A DNA stretch of 64,000 nucleotides. Source: Bacteroides faecis MAJ27. GTDB taxonomy: Bacteria; Bacteroidota; Bacteroidia; Bacteroidales; Bacteroidaceae. The stretch lies in contig NZ_FNNN01000014.1 in NCBI RefSeq assembly GCF_900106755.1, positions 92,562-156,561 of the forward strand, read 5' to 3'. This document shows positions 9,701 to 19,400 of the stretch, piece by piece (within the stretch, counting starts at the first letter, position 1; each line of letters begins with the position of its first letter). The notes under the pieces are model-generated. The model did not search any database. It was not told the DNA's origin and saw only the letters and a program-made list of their open reading frames with translations. Position numbers and translations under genes: made by a program.

Positions 9701-10300
9701 TTGCGTGATGATGAATCGAGTACGAATCGTATTGATACGGGAGACGGAACCTTTGACAATCCGGGAGACCGCAAGATAATCGGTAATAACTCTTTGCGTT
9801 TGCAGTATGGTATAAATCTGGGAGTCAATTACAAAGGATTTGATCTGAGTGTTTTGCTGCAAGGAGTAGGTAAACGTGATGTATGGATCAGTGATGCACG
9901 CCGCTGGCCGTTTAATTCCGGACAGTTTGGTTCACTCTTTAAAGACCAGCTGGATTATTGGAAACCGGTAGATTCTGCCAATGGTGACTGGACGGCAGCC
10001 AATCCGAATGCGGAATATTTCCGTATTTACGGGCAAGGAAACAACTCCGGTTACAATACACGTGCGCAAACGAAGTATCTGATGAATGGCTCTTATCTGC
10101 GTGTCAAGAATGTGACTTTGAGTTATAATTTCCCGAAGAGCTGGTTAGCACCTATTACATTAACGAGTTTGAAAGCGTTCGTAAGTTGTGAGAACCTTCA
10201 CACATTTACTAAGCTGATGAAGGGTTATGACCCGGAACGCCTGTCTTGGGGATATCCTTTCTATCGTACGATTTCTTTTGGTTTTAATGTTACTCTTTAA
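6764..10300 (+). CDS. SusC/RagA-type TonB-dependent outer-membrane transducer
   Basis: 1178 residues. A 26-residue cytoplasmic-looking extension precedes the signal peptide (MRLVILFLFCFVGLTNA, cleaved near SYA-QS). Then come an STN domain (about 50-125), a carboxypeptidase-regulatory-like domain (about 140-215, VSGRVVDAAGEPVIGA), a TonB box and plug (SLDEVVVVGFGVQKKANLTG), and a 22-strand type barrel ending in the aromatic strand TISFGFNVTL. It would import oligosaccharides together with the SusD lipoprotein encoded 13 bp downstream. The STN domain marks it as a signalling transducer for the adjacent FecR/ECF sigma pair. The substrate is inferred from the downstream GH89 gene. Confidence 0.95.
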   Translation: MQNNFSIQVLRVVKSFWLTSKKIPRTMRLVILFLFCFVGLTNATDSYAQSAKVTMNVRNQTVEDVLRAIEKQTEFSFFYNNAHINLKRLVTISANRNDIFKVLDEVFKNTSVEYKVIDKKIILSTELASVEQAHQEKVKVSGRVVDAAGEPVIGASVIEKGSTNGTITDMDGNFILNVGSKDAILEISYIGYQGQSLKVTPGKTLSVVLKEDTQSLDEVVVVGFGVQKKANLTGAVSQVKMDDVLGSRPVVNAMSALQGAMPGLQITPNNDAAGPGQSKSFNIRGTTSINGGGPLVLIDNVPGDIDMLNPEDIESVSVLKDAASAAIYGARAAFGVILVTTKKAKKGDGFHVNYNNNFGFQSSINRPEQADGLEWMQAYLDGEFNAGKYYTGQDIKTWMNYLTEYRKNPGKFQTTGDGVYVDPETGLNYYLNEKDLYANMLDDYGFLQAHNVSLSGGTDKLAYRLSLGYNSEQGILITDKDRYKRLSGSAYISAEITSWLTQSVDIRYAQSDKNMPVTSDKTGLYDMRLPVVYPEGSLTLPDGTSLMTNTPSNVLRMATDNNTIRDNARILSKTVLKPLKGLEVAFEYTFDKTWSNQNVNKASIDYTTVELAKIQTATTSSLETTHQSTDYNAINLYANYRYSWNDTHNLSLMGGFNQESSDWKKLYTYSYDMINEKYPSHSTATGENKVITDDHRVYTVRGAFYRVNYDYKGKYLFETNGRYDGSSKFPKKNRFGFFPSVSVGWNIARENFMKPVAGDWLSDLKLRGTWGQIGNQGIDPYKFVPTMSQVEKKDVAWLVNGAKPLTLNAPGLVSDSFTWETVETLDFGFDITALNGRLQSTFDWYRRDTKDMLAPGAELPSVVGASAPLQNTADLRTKGWELSLTWRDRIGAWGYNVGFNLYDSKTVVTKYHNESKIILKSDGTNNYYEGYEIGSIWGYVTDGYYTADDFEDTNTWKLKEGVVTVDGVSPRPGDIKYQNLRDDESSTNRIDTGDGTFDNPGDRKIIGNNSLRLQYGINLGVNYKGFDLSVLLQGVGKRDVWISDARRWPFNSGQFGSLFKDQLDYWKPVDSANGDWTAANPNAEYFRIYGQGNNSGYNTRAQTKYLMNGSYLRVKNVTLSYNFPKSWLAPITLTSLKAFVSCENLHTFTKLMKGYDPERLSWGYPFYRTISFGFNVTL

Positions 10301-10313
10301 TTTATAATTGGTT

Positions 10314-12221
10314 ATGAAAAAAATAATATATACTATGCTTGCGGCAGCAGCTATCGGGTTTACTTCATGCAACGATAGTTTTATGGAACGCTATCCGGAT
10401 ACTTCGTTGACGGAGCAGACAGTGTTCAGTAATTATAATACTTTCAAGACCTATGCCTGGGGATTATATGGAGTATTTACAAATACTAATATCCTGCGTA
10501 TTCCCGGAACAAACGGAGCCTATGCCAGTGCCACATCCTATACAAGCGATATTTATGCAGGTTATCTGATGCGTCGTCAGGGTGACGGTAATCCGTATGC
10601 TTTTCAGAATGTATCCAGTTCGTCATCGGGCAATGGATGGGCATTCAGTTTCGTCTATCGGGTCAATGTCATGTTGGCAAATATCGATAACTCAGGGATG
10701 ACGGATGCGGACAAGGCGCATTGGCGTTCGGTGGGATATTTTTTCCGTGCCTATTATTATTCGGAACTGATAGCTCGTTTTGGTGATGTGCCTTGGGTAG
10801 ATCGTGTACTGGGTGATTCGGATAAGGAAATAGCATATGGTCCCCGTACACCTCGCAAAGAAGTTGCCGATCATGTATTGAACGATTTGATATACGCTGA
10901 AGAGCATATAAAAGAAGAAGGTGACGGTGAAAATACGATCAATGTGCATGTTGTCCGTGCTCTTCTTTCCCGTTTCTGCCTTTTTGAAGGTACATGGCGT
11001 AAATATCATGCTTTGGGGGACGAAGATAAGTACTTTGATGCTTGTATCACTTATTCCAAGAAACTGATGGATTCTTATCCCGAACTGAACAGTGATTGGG
11101 GAGAGATGCTGACATCTGACCTGAAAGGAATGAAAGGCATCATTCTGTATAAGGAATATGTAGAAAAAGAACTGACAAATTATGTACTGACGCATGTTGA
11201 ACGGACATCCACCCATAATGTGGAAATGCCGCAACACATCATCGACATGTATCTTTGTAAAGATGGTAAAACGATTCATAACAGCTCGGAATATGAATGG
11301 TCGCAGGACGGGGATAATAGTATGAATGCTACTTTCCGCAATCGTGACCTTCGTCTGCTGGAGACTGTAGCTCCCCCTTATAAGGTGATCCCAAGTGCCG
11401 ATAATACCAGTTGGGAGTATACTTCTGATCCCAAGGACCGTGAGTTTATGGATATCATGGGCATTACCCGTTACACAGGTTTCGGGGGCGGAAATGGGGA
11501 AGCCGGTAAACATAAAGTGTTCCCATTGATGAACTGGTCTGCTGCTATATTGAAAGGAATGCCTCACTTCTTCACCAACAATGGCGGACAAGGTTTCCTC
11601 GTAGCCCGTAGCGGTAACTATGTGTACAGATACTATAATGTATGGGACAATTCGAAAGAGAATGAAGGGACCTCAGATGTACCTTTGTTCAAGATTGATG
11701 AAGTGATGTTGAATTATGCCGAGGCTAAATTTGAAAAAGGTGGTACAGGTGCCGAAGGCTTCAATCAGACTGTTGCTGATCTTACTATCAATAAGTTACG
11801 CGATCGGGTGGGAGTTGCCCATATGAAAGTGGCCGAGATAAATGCCGGATTTGATCCGAAGCGCGACCAGACCGTAGACCCTGTATTGTGGGAGATTCGT
11901 CGCGAGCGCATAGTAGAATTGATGGGCGAAGGATTTGGATTCTACGATGTGCGCCGTTGGAAAAAAGCACCTTGGTTTATCAATAAGATACAGTATGGTC
12001 AATGGGCTACTAAAGAGCAGATTGGCGATTCCGGACAGTTTGTTGATCTTGAAAAAGGATACGCCGATACAACAGGAAAGAAAGAAGGTTTTATCTATAT
12101 GTATAATGATCCTTTGGTAGCAGGTAAAGGTTGGTTAGATAAGTATTATCTGTATCAGGTGCCTACTAATGAAATCGCATTAAACCCAGAACTGGCCCCC
12201 AATAATCCGGGATGGGAGTAA
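10314..12221 (+). CDS. SusD/RagB-family surface glycan-binding lipoprotein
   Basis: About 635 residues from the ATG at 10314; an upstream TTG at 10308 is less likely. The lipoprotein signal is MKKIIYTMLAAAAIGFTSC, with Cys19 as the lipidation site. The body shows typical SusD features: TPR-like helices in the first half (YFFRAYYYSELIARFGDVP) and the conserved C-terminal block RRERIVELMGEGFGFYDVRRW. It would cap the SusC barrel at the cell surface and hold the incoming glycan. It is cotranscribed with the SusC gene and followed by a strong terminator, so the GH89 gene has its own start signal. Confidence 0.95.
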   Translation: MKKIIYTMLAAAAIGFTSCNDSFMERYPDTSLTEQTVFSNYNTFKTYAWGLYGVFTNTNILRIPGTNGAYASATSYTSDIYAGYLMRRQGDGNPYAFQNVSSSSSGNGWAFSFVYRVNVMLANIDNSGMTDADKAHWRSVGYFFRAYYYSELIARFGDVPWVDRVLGDSDKEIAYGPRTPRKEVADHVLNDLIYAEEHIKEEGDGENTINVHVVRALLSRFCLFEGTWRKYHALGDEDKYFDACITYSKKLMDSYPELNSDWGEMLTSDLKGMKGIILYKEYVEKELTNYVLTHVERTSTHNVEMPQHIIDMYLCKDGKTIHNSSEYEWSQDGDNSMNATFRNRDLRLLETVAPPYKVIPSADNTSWEYTSDPKDREFMDIMGITRYTGFGGGNGEAGKHKVFPLMNWSAAILKGMPHFFTNNGGQGFLVARSGNYVYRYYNVWDNSKENEGTSDVPLFKIDEVMLNYAEAKFEKGGTGAEGFNQTVADLTINKLRDRVGVAHMKVAEINAGFDPKRDQTVDPVLWEIRRERIVELMGEGFGFYDVRRWKKAPWFINKIQYGQWATKEQIGDSGQFVDLEKGYADTTGKKEGFIYMYNDPLVAGKGWLDKYYLYQVPTNEIALNPELAPNNPGWE

Positions 12222-12242
12222 TAATTAACTGAAACACAAATT

Positions 12243-12288
12243 GAAAGAAGATGTGCAAATAACTGTTTGCCACATCTTCTTTCTTTAT
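12243..12288 (+). terminator. Terminator after the susD-like gene
   Basis: GAAAGAAGATGTG (12243-12255) pairs perfectly with CACATCTTCTTTC (12271-12283), the stem extends inward with GCAAA/TTTGC, and TTTATT follows. It ends the SusC/SusD transcript before the GH89 gene. Confidence 0.85.
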
Positions 12289-12427
12289 TAGAGCCAATGC
12301 TATATCTTTCCGACTTTTCATATATTGGAGGTTATTTTATGTGTATCAGTATAAAAGAACTATATTTTATTTTCAGTAATCGGAAATTTGAAATATATTT
12401 AGGGGTTCAAATGCTCAAACACATTTG

Positions 12428-14656
12428 ATGACCCTTAAAAAAATAATGACTATGAACATGCGTCTTCTATTACTTTTATTATTTGGTTCTGTTGTTATGT
12501 ATACAAGTTGCCGATCTACGTCTGCTCCAATCGATTCATTGGCAGCACGTGTGACGGAGAATACGTCGAAAGATCAAATCCTTTTCCGGTTGGTTATTGA
12601 TGAAGCCGATCCGGCAAAGGACTACTTTGAGATAGACTCCAAGGATGACAAAGTACTGATAACCGGGAACTCTGATCTCTCACTGGCTACAGGCTTGAAT
12701 TGGTACCTGAAATATGTGGCAGGTATTCATCTTTCGTGGAATAATCCCTCGCAGAAATTGCCGGAAGTACTGCCTCTGCCTCAAAAGAAAATCCGACAGA
12801 CAACGGCTATGAAGAATCGATATTACCTGAATTACTGTACCTATTCCTACTCCATGGCTTTCTGGGACTGGGAACGCTGGGAGAAAGAAATAGACTGGAT
12901 GGCGATGCACGGCATCAATATGCCTTTGAGTATAACAGGGATGGAGGTTGTCTGGTATAATTTGCTGAAGCGTATCGGATATACGACGGAGGAGGTCAAT
13001 GAGTTTATTTCCGGTCCTGCCTTTATGGCATGGTGGCAGATGAATAATCTGGAAGGATGGGGCGGCCCGAATCCCGACAGTTGGTATCGGCAACAGGAAG
13101 CACTGCAAAAGAAGATCATTGCCCGAATGAGGGAGCTGGGCATTGAACCGGTATTCCCCGGATATGCAGGAATGGTCCCCCGTAATATCGGAGAGAAACT
13201 GGGATATCAGATTGCCGATCCCGGTAAATGGTGCGGTTTCCCTCGTCCGGCTTTTCTTTCTACGGAAGATGAACATTTCGATTCATTTGCTGCCATGTAT
13301 TATGAGGAGTTGGAGAAACTGTACGGAAAAGCAAAGTATTACAGTATGGACCCCTTTCATGAAGGAGGAAATACGGAAGGAGTAGACTTGGCAAAGGCGG
13401 GAACTTCTATTATGGGTGCTATGAAGAAAGCGAATCCGGAGGCTGTGTGGGTGATGCAGGCATGGCAGGCGAATCCGCGGGAAGCGATGGTCAACACGCT
13501 CGATTCCGGTGATTTGCTGGTACTGGATTTGTATAGTGAAAAGCTACCGCAATGGGGTGATCCGGAGTCGATGTGGTATCGGGAGAAAGGCTTTGGAAAA
13601 CATGACTGGCTTTATTGTATGCTGCTTAACTTTGGCGGTAATGTCGGTCTGCACGGACGGATGGAGCAGTTGGTGAATGGATATTATAACGCCTGTGCAC
13701 ATATCAACGGGAAAACATTGCGGGGGGTAGGAGCTACCCCGGAAGGAATAGAGAACAATCCGATGATGTTTGAATTGCTGTATGAGCTTCCCTGGCGGGA
13801 AGAACGATTCTCACCGGACATATGGTTGCAAGGATATCTGAAGGCGCGTTATGGAGATGATTTGTCGCCGGAAGTAACAGAAGCGTGGCGTGCGTTGGAG
13901 CATACTGTTTATAATGCTCCGAAGAATTATCAGGGAGAAGGTACAGTCGAATCTCTGTTATGTGCCCGTCCGGGATTTCATTTGGACAGAACATCAACCT
14001 GGGGATATGCCAAGTTATTCTATTCACCTGACTCAACAGCGAAAGCAGCTCAGCTACTACTTTCTGTCGCAGATCGGTATAAAGGAAATAATAACTTTGA
14101 ATATGATCTGGTGGACATCGTACGTCAGAGTCTGGCAGATAAGGCGAATGTATTGCTTGAAGAAATCTCCCAAAGTTATGACCGGAAAGACAAGGATAGC
14201 TTCAGAAAGCAGACACAACAATTTTTAGGATTGATATTATCTCAAGACAGTTTACTGTCCACCCGAAAAGAGTTCTCTGTATCTTCATGGTTATCTGCTG
14301 CCCGTTCCTTGGGAACTACAGAAGAAGAAAAGAAACTTTATGAATGGAATGCTTCTGCACTGATCACCGTTTGGGGTGACAGTATAGCTGCCAATCAAGG
14401 AGGTCTGCATGATTATTCCCATCGGGAATGGAGTGGTCTTTTGAAAGACTTGTACTATCAACGTTGGAATACCTTCTTTGAACAGAAACAGCAGGAACTG
14501 GACGGTAAACTCGATAAATCTACGGCAGAACCGATCCACTTCTATGGCATGGAGAAAGCATGGGCGGAGAAAAGTAAAACTGTCGATGTATCCGGCAAGA
14601 ACGGACCATCTGTGATTGAGACGGCAAAGACCGTGTATCGGTCAGCAGTTGAATGA
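12428..14656 (+). CDS. Alpha-N-acetylglucosaminidase, GH89 (NAGLU family)
   Basis: About 742 residues from the ATG at 12428. Later ATGs at 12446, 12452 and 12458 are also possible, because the lipoprotein signal itself is MRLLLLLLFGSVVMYTSC. The enzyme removes terminal alpha-linked GlcNAc, as in heparan sulfate or GlcNAc-alpha-1,4-Gal of mucin. Sequence marks of the NAGLU family are WWQMNNLEGWGGP, the stretch YYSMDPFHEGGNTEG with the probable acid/base Glu313 (numbered from 12425), and GATPEGIENNPMMFEL with the probable nucleophile Glu440. Both match the human NAGLU catalytic contexts as I recall them. As a lipoprotein behind SusC/SusD it likely acts at the outer membrane or in the periplasm. 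Confidence 0.95.
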   Translation: MTLKKIMTMNMRLLLLLLFGSVVMYTSCRSTSAPIDSLAARVTENTSKDQILFRLVIDEADPAKDYFEIDSKDDKVLITGNSDLSLATGLNWYLKYVAGIHLSWNNPSQKLPEVLPLPQKKIRQTTAMKNRYYLNYCTYSYSMAFWDWERWEKEIDWMAMHGINMPLSITGMEVVWYNLLKRIGYTTEEVNEFISGPAFMAWWQMNNLEGWGGPNPDSWYRQQEALQKKIIARMRELGIEPVFPGYAGMVPRNIGEKLGYQIADPGKWCGFPRPAFLSTEDEHFDSFAAMYYEELEKLYGKAKYYSMDPFHEGGNTEGVDLAKAGTSIMGAMKKANPEAVWVMQAWQANPREAMVNTLDSGDLLVLDLYSEKLPQWGDPESMWYREKGFGKHDWLYCMLLNFGGNVGLHGRMEQLVNGYYNACAHINGKTLRGVGATPEGIENNPMMFELLYELPWREERFSPDIWLQGYLKARYGDDLSPEVTEAWRALEHTVYNAPKNYQGEGTVESLLCARPGFHLDRTSTWGYAKLFYSPDSTAKAAQLLLSVADRYKGNNNFEYDLVDIVRQSLADKANVLLEEISQSYDRKDKDSFRKQTQQFLGLILSQDSLLSTRKEFSVSSWLSAARSLGTTEEEKKLYEWNASALITVWGDSIAANQGGLHDYSHREWSGLLKDLYYQRWNTFFEQKQQELDGKLDKSTAEPIHFYGMEKAWAEKSKTVDVSGKNGPSVIETAKTVYRSAVE

Positions 14657-14694
14657 GCCGCCTCCTGTAGAGCTCTTACATATAACTTTAAATA

Positions 14695-14738
14695 AATAAT
14701 CGGAAGTAAAAGGGATTGCCTGTTTACTTCCGATTATT
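14695..14738. terminator. Bidirectional terminator between GH89 and the 148-residue gene
   Basis: AATAATCGGAAGTAAA (14695-14710) pairs perfectly over 16 bp with TTTACTTCCGATTATT (14723-14738) around a 12-base loop. It has AT-rich flanks and lies between convergent genes. Confidence 0.85.
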
Positions 14739-14757
14739 CTTATATGGTTATGATTAT

Positions 14758-15204
14758 TTATTTCTCCAGCAAATTCTTTAGAAACTCATCCAACTCTTTG
14801 TCCAGCCCTTTCAGTAATTCATCATCCACCAGTATCGTATCATCATCTACCAACAACAATTCGGCAACAGTTTCCTTGTCTTCATCTACCAATACGAATG
14901 AATATGGTTTCAGTATCGTTATTTTTTCAAAGTCGCCCGCCTCTTTCATTCGGCATAGGATACTTTTCAGGCTTGGCTCCACATTCTCCATGAAATCATC
15001 CCCATCGTAAGTCGCCCACTCTTCAATCATCACATTTGCCAGTTCCTCATCATCGTCGTTAAAAATAGTGAGTTGTCCCGATGTTTGGTCCGGTTGTAAA
15101 TGAATATCGGTTACGGCTGTCTGGTCGCAGCCACATACATATTTGCCGACTGCCTTTTGGATAGCCGATTCGATGGTAGATAGAGATTGTTGGCTCAGTT
15201 TCAT
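14758..15204 (-). CDS. Acidic protein of unknown function (148 aa)
   Basis: I do not recognise this protein. It is strongly acidic, has no signal peptide and no membrane segment, and so is probably cytoplasmic. The central part has a beta-rich look (TDIHLQPDQTSGQLTIFNDDD). The C-terminal third (ETVAELLLVDDDTILVDDELLKGLDKELDEFLKNLLEK) is likely helical. It starts with ATG after a good -7 element (TACCTTTG) on the minus strand and is separated by 61 bp from the lipoprotein gene upstream. The clear promoter, terminator and intact frame argue that it is a real gene. Confidence 0.75.
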   Translation of the reverse strand: MKLSQQSLSTIESAIQKAVGKYVCGCDQTAVTDIHLQPDQTSGQLTIFNDDDEELANVMIEEWATYDGDDFMENVEPSLKSILCRMKEAGDFEKITILKPYSFVLVDEDKETVAELLLVDDDTILVDDELLKGLDKELDEFLKNLLEK

Positions 15205-15226
15205 AGCTTCTTCCTTTTTGTTACCT

Positions 15227-15234
15227 CAAAGGTA
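15227..15234 (-). promoter_or_regulatory. Candidate -7 element for the 148-aa acidic protein
   Basis: CAAAGGTA on the plus strand reads TACCTTTG on the minus strand, 22 bases before the start codon. No convincing -33 TTTG is visible. Confidence 0.4.
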
Positions 15235-15265
15235 TAAAAAAAATAATAATCAATGCATGATTTCC

Positions 15266-16375
15266 TTAAAAATCATCATTAAATCGTTCCATTTGCATTT
15301 TTAGCTTGGGTAATTGGCTGTTACGCTCCTTCAATTCGTTTGCATAAAGGGTTGTCATATAGTAATTCGGCACATCATCAATGGTAGCATACGTAGCATT
15401 TTCGGCAATGTTTTTCTTGTCTACTTTTTGAGCAAGTTGCTGTGCTTTGACTGCCCATTCTTCTGCCTGTGCGAGGCTGTCCTTCATCTCGTAATATACT
15501 GCGATGTTAAGTGCGGCTTTCATCTTTTTTTTGTCCTTCTTGGTTCCGTCGTACACCTGTTTCCAGAGCTCGTAGGCTCTGTCCCATGAGTTTTCGCGTA
15601 CAAAGATGGCTGCGTCACGCATCTGTACCGAACCGCCCGTGTACAGGTATCGTTTGCTCGTCTTCCAGAGAGGCAGCAGTTGTTTGACGGGAATAGTTCC
15701 TGCAAATTCAGAAGCTTCCCGCAACATCTGCGCGTCCGGAATCATGTGTGCAAATGTTTCTGTTACCGTTTCTCCGTATTCTTCCCAGAAGATACTGTCG
15801 GTCGGATGCAGCGTAGTCATCGGTTTGCTGCGTGAAGGCAGATATACTTTGACCGTCGGGTAGGCTTTTACATCCACTGTACCCAGATAGCAGTTAAAAT
15901 CACGGATGTAACGCACCGTTTTAGTCGCTTTGAATTGCAGGTTCTCCATGGCGATGATACAGTCCACTCCCAAGTCTGATGCCAGCTGTTGGACTTCCTC
16001 CTGACTCAACGTACTTTCGCGTGGAAACTTATCATTAGCCCGTAAGGCGGAATCACAGATCACCACTACATCGAAATAGTTCTGATGAGCGATTTCTTCA
16101 GCCAGTGATTCGGCCGCAATCTTAACATTGCCATTCGCATAGGCTGTGGCATGACTGATTTCGGGGACATTTTCCTTAGGCTTTTCGGTTTGTGTGATCA
16201 GCTTGTTATCCGGTTCGGTGCTGGTGTTATTCACGATAGCCACTTTGCGGAGCTGAGAAGGAAAAGTCATGTCTCCGGGCTGCATGTAGTCAATAGAAAT
16301 CTGCTCCAGGCTCTGACAGCTGCCGAGCGCTAACAATAGCAGAGAAACCAATGCCAGTGAATAGAATTTTGCCAT
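15266..16375 (-). CDS. Lipoprotein, DUF6340-like
   Basis: 369 residues with a lipoprotein signal (YSLALVSLLLLALGSCQS, lipidated at Cys20). The N-terminal half has a mixed alpha/beta pattern (VAIVNNTS, DVVVICDSALR, LASDLGVDCIIAMENLQF). The second half has a helical repeat look resembling TPRs (AIFVRENSWDRAYELWKQVYDG and ALNIAVYYEMKDSLAQAEEW). This fits a Bacteroidales lipoprotein family I recall as DUF6340. It faces the periplasm or the cell surface. It lies downstream of secA but is separated from it by a strong terminator, so it is its own unit. Function unknown. Confidence 0.8.
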   Translation of the reverse strand: MAKFYSLALVSLLLLALGSCQSLEQISIDYMQPGDMTFPSQLRKVAIVNNTSTEPDNKLITQTEKPKENVPEISHATAYANGNVKIAAESLAEEIAHQNYFDVVVICDSALRANDKFPRESTLSQEEVQQLASDLGVDCIIAMENLQFKATKTVRYIRDFNCYLGTVDVKAYPTVKVYLPSRSKPMTTLHPTDSIFWEEYGETVTETFAHMIPDAQMLREASEFAGTIPVKQLLPLWKTSKRYLYTGGSVQMRDAAIFVRENSWDRAYELWKQVYDGTKKDKKKMKAALNIAVYYEMKDSLAQAEEWAVKAQQLAQKVDKKNIAENATYATIDDVPNYYMTTLYANELKERNSQLPKLKMQMERFNDDF

Positions 16376-16401
16376 AGTCTTGATATCTTTAGTAGTTTAA
16401 G

Positions 16402-16409
16402 CAAAAGTA
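16402..16409 (-). promoter_or_regulatory. Candidate -7 element for the DUF6340-like gene
   Basis: CAAAAGTA on the plus strand reads TACTTTTG on the minus strand, 26 bases before the ATG. The -33 box is not clear. Confidence 0.4.
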
Positions 16410-16424
16410 GTATTTTGAATGAAT

Positions 16425-16469
16425 AAAAGAAAGCCTCAAACAGTTTTTAACCGTTTGAGGCTTTCTTTT
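16425..16469 (-). terminator. secA terminator
   Basis: A perfect 17-bp inverted repeat (AAAAGAAAGCCTCAAAC at 16425-16441 with its complement at 16453-16469) and an 11-base loop lie 27 bases after the secA stop. The A-rich left arm gives the U-run on the minus-strand transcript. Confidence 0.9.
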
Positions 16470-16496
16470 AGATTATAATCTTACACCGGACTGCTG

Positions 16497-19400
16497 TCAA
16501 GCATTCTGTCCGTGGCAGTTTTTATACTTCTTACCGCTTCCGCATGGACAAGGATCATTACGTCCTACTGTCTTTTCCGCACGGATCGGTTCGCGTCTTT
16601 GTTGCTCGCGAGTATCCTGACTGGCAGCAGCCTGTTGGTTCGGATCGCTCAGATCTTGCTTCTGCTCACGATACTTGCTCATATCCTGACGCTGCTCGGG
16701 AGCTGCCTGACGTACTTCTACACGGCGTGGGGCCTGTTGCTCGTCTGCCGGAGCTTCCTGTACAGGGATCTGTCCACGCATCAGAATAGAGATAGTCTGG
16801 TTGTTGATCTTGTTCACCATAGCGTCAAACAACGTTACGGATTCCAGCTTGTAGATCAACAGCGGGTCTTTCTGTTCGTAGCTTGCGTTCTGTACAGAGT
16901 GTTTCAACTCATCGAGTTCACGCAGGTTTTCTTTCCATGCTTCGTCGATAACGTGCAGCAGGATTGATTTCTCGAACGATTTCACCACTTCTTTTGATTC
17001 GGACTCGTAAGCAGCTTTCAGATTACAAGAGATATTGTACATCCGTTTTCCGTCTGTGATAGGAATCAGAATGTTTTCGTACATATGTCCCTGGTTTTCG
17101 TATACTTGCTTGATGACCGGATTAGCGATTTGTGCCAGACGTTCCGTTTTGCGTTTGAAGTTCTCCATGGCAATGTTGAATGTCTTTTCTGCCAGAGTAT
17201 CCTTCTTTTCATTGCGGAATTCTTCTTCAGTGAACGGAGTTTCCATAGCCAATGTCTGGAGCAGTTCCATCTGACAACCTTCGTAGTCGTTATTCTCGAT
17301 TGCATTCGCGCAACGGTCCCAGATCATATTTACGATATCCATACCGATACGTTCGCCCATCAGAGCGTGGCGACGCTTGGTGTAAACAACGGTACGTTGC
17401 TTGTTCATCACGTCATCGTATTCCAACAGACGTTTACGGATACCGAAGTTGTTTTCTTCCACCTTCTTCTGTGCACGTTCGATAGAGTTGGAGATCATCT
17501 TGTGCTCGATCATTTCGCCTTCCTGGAAACCGAGTTTGTCCATTACGCTGGCAATACGGTCGGAAGAGAACAGACGCATCAGGTCATCTTCCAGTGACAC
17601 GAAGAATACAGAAGAACCGGGGTCACCCTGACGTCCTGCACGACCACGCAACTGGCGGTCTACACGACGGGATTCGTGACGTTCCGTACCGATAATGGCC
17701 AAACCGCCCGCGGCTTTTACTTCCGGGCTCAGCTTGATGTCGGTACCACGACCTGCCATGTTGGTAGCGATAGTTACTGCGCAACTGAAACCGGCTTTTG
17801 CTACGATCTCAGCTTCTTTCTGGTGCAGCTTCGCATTCAATACGCTGTGCTCGATCTTACGCATGGTAAGCATTTTGCTCAGCATTTCGGAGATTTCTAC
17901 CGAAGTCGTACCCACCAGTACCGGACGTCCTGCCTGTACCAGTTTTTCGATTTCTTCGATAACGGCTTTATACTTTTCGCGTTTGGTCTTGTACACGCGG
18001 TCGTTCATATCTTTACGTGCGATCGGGCGGTTAGTCGGGATAACGACTACATCCAGCTTGTAGATGTCCCAGAGTTCGCCTGCTTCCGTTTCGGCAGTAC
18101 CGGTCATACCGGACAGCTTGTGATACATACGGAAGTAGTTCTGCAAAGTGATCGTGGCGAAAGTCTGTGTGGCAGCTTCTACTTTCACACGTTCTTTTGC
18201 TTCGATTGCCTGGTGCAATCCGTCGGAGTAGCGGCGACCTTCCATGATACGTCCGGTCTGTTCGTCTACAATTTTCACCTGTCCGTCGATAACAACGTAT
18301 TCGTCATCTTTTTCGAACATCGTGTAAGCCTTCAGCAACTGGTTGATGGTATGTACGCGTTCCGATTTGATAGCGTAGTTGGTCAGCAGCTCATCTTTCT
18401 TTTCCAACAGTTGTTCGTTGGTCAGATTTTGATTTTCCAGTTCGGAAAGTTGTGCGGCAATATCCGGAAGAACAAACAGCGTCGGGTCTTCAGAGTTACC
18501 GGTGATCAGGTCGATACCTTTATCTGTCAGGTCTACACTGTTCAGTTTTTCTTCGATGACGAAGTACAACGGCTCAGTCACTTCGTGCATACGCTTGTTG
18601 TTCTGCTCCATGTAGATCTCTTCGGTCTTCAGCATACCGGCTTTGATACCTTGTTCACTGAGGAACTTGATCAATGCCTTGTTCTTCGGCAGACACTTGT
18701 GGCTACGATAAAGAGCAAGGAATCCTTCTTCCACTTCCTTCTTGTCGTTGGAGGCGATCAGGCGTTTTGCTTCGGACAGGTATTTGGTAGCAAGCACTTT
18801 TTGAGCTTCCACCAAGCGTTCTACCAGCGGGCGAAGTTGTTCGAACAGTTGGTCGTCACCTTTCGGTACCGGACCGGAAATAATCAACGGAGTACGGGCG
18901 TCGTCAATCAATACGGAGTCAACCTCATCGACGATGGCATAGTTGTGTGGGCGTTGTACAAGGTCTTTCGGGCTGATTGCCATGTTGTCACGCAGGTAGT
19001 CGAAACCAAATTCATTGTTTGTACCGAATGTGATATCAGCCAGATATGCCTGTCGACGAGCATCGGAGTTCGGCTGATGGCGGTCGATACAATCTACGCT
19101 GAGGCCGTGGAACATATAAAGCGGGCCCATCCATTCGGAGTCACGTTTGGCGAGGTAATCGTTCACGGTTACCACATGCACGCCGTTTCCGGTCAATGCG
19201 TTCAGGAATACCGGGAGGGTAGCTACCAGTGTTTTACCTTCACCTGTTGCCATTTCCGCAATCTTACCTTTGTGCAGAACGACACCACCGAACAGCTGTA
19301 CATCGTAATGAACCATGTTCCATGTCATATCGTTACCACCCGCTATCCAGTGATTCTGGTAGATGGCTTTATCGCCTTCGATACGTACAAAATCTTTTGT

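Noticed and set aside
12425..12427. TTG start for GH89 at 12425
   Set aside because: An ATG follows directly at 12428, and the lipoprotein signal is fully preserved from it.
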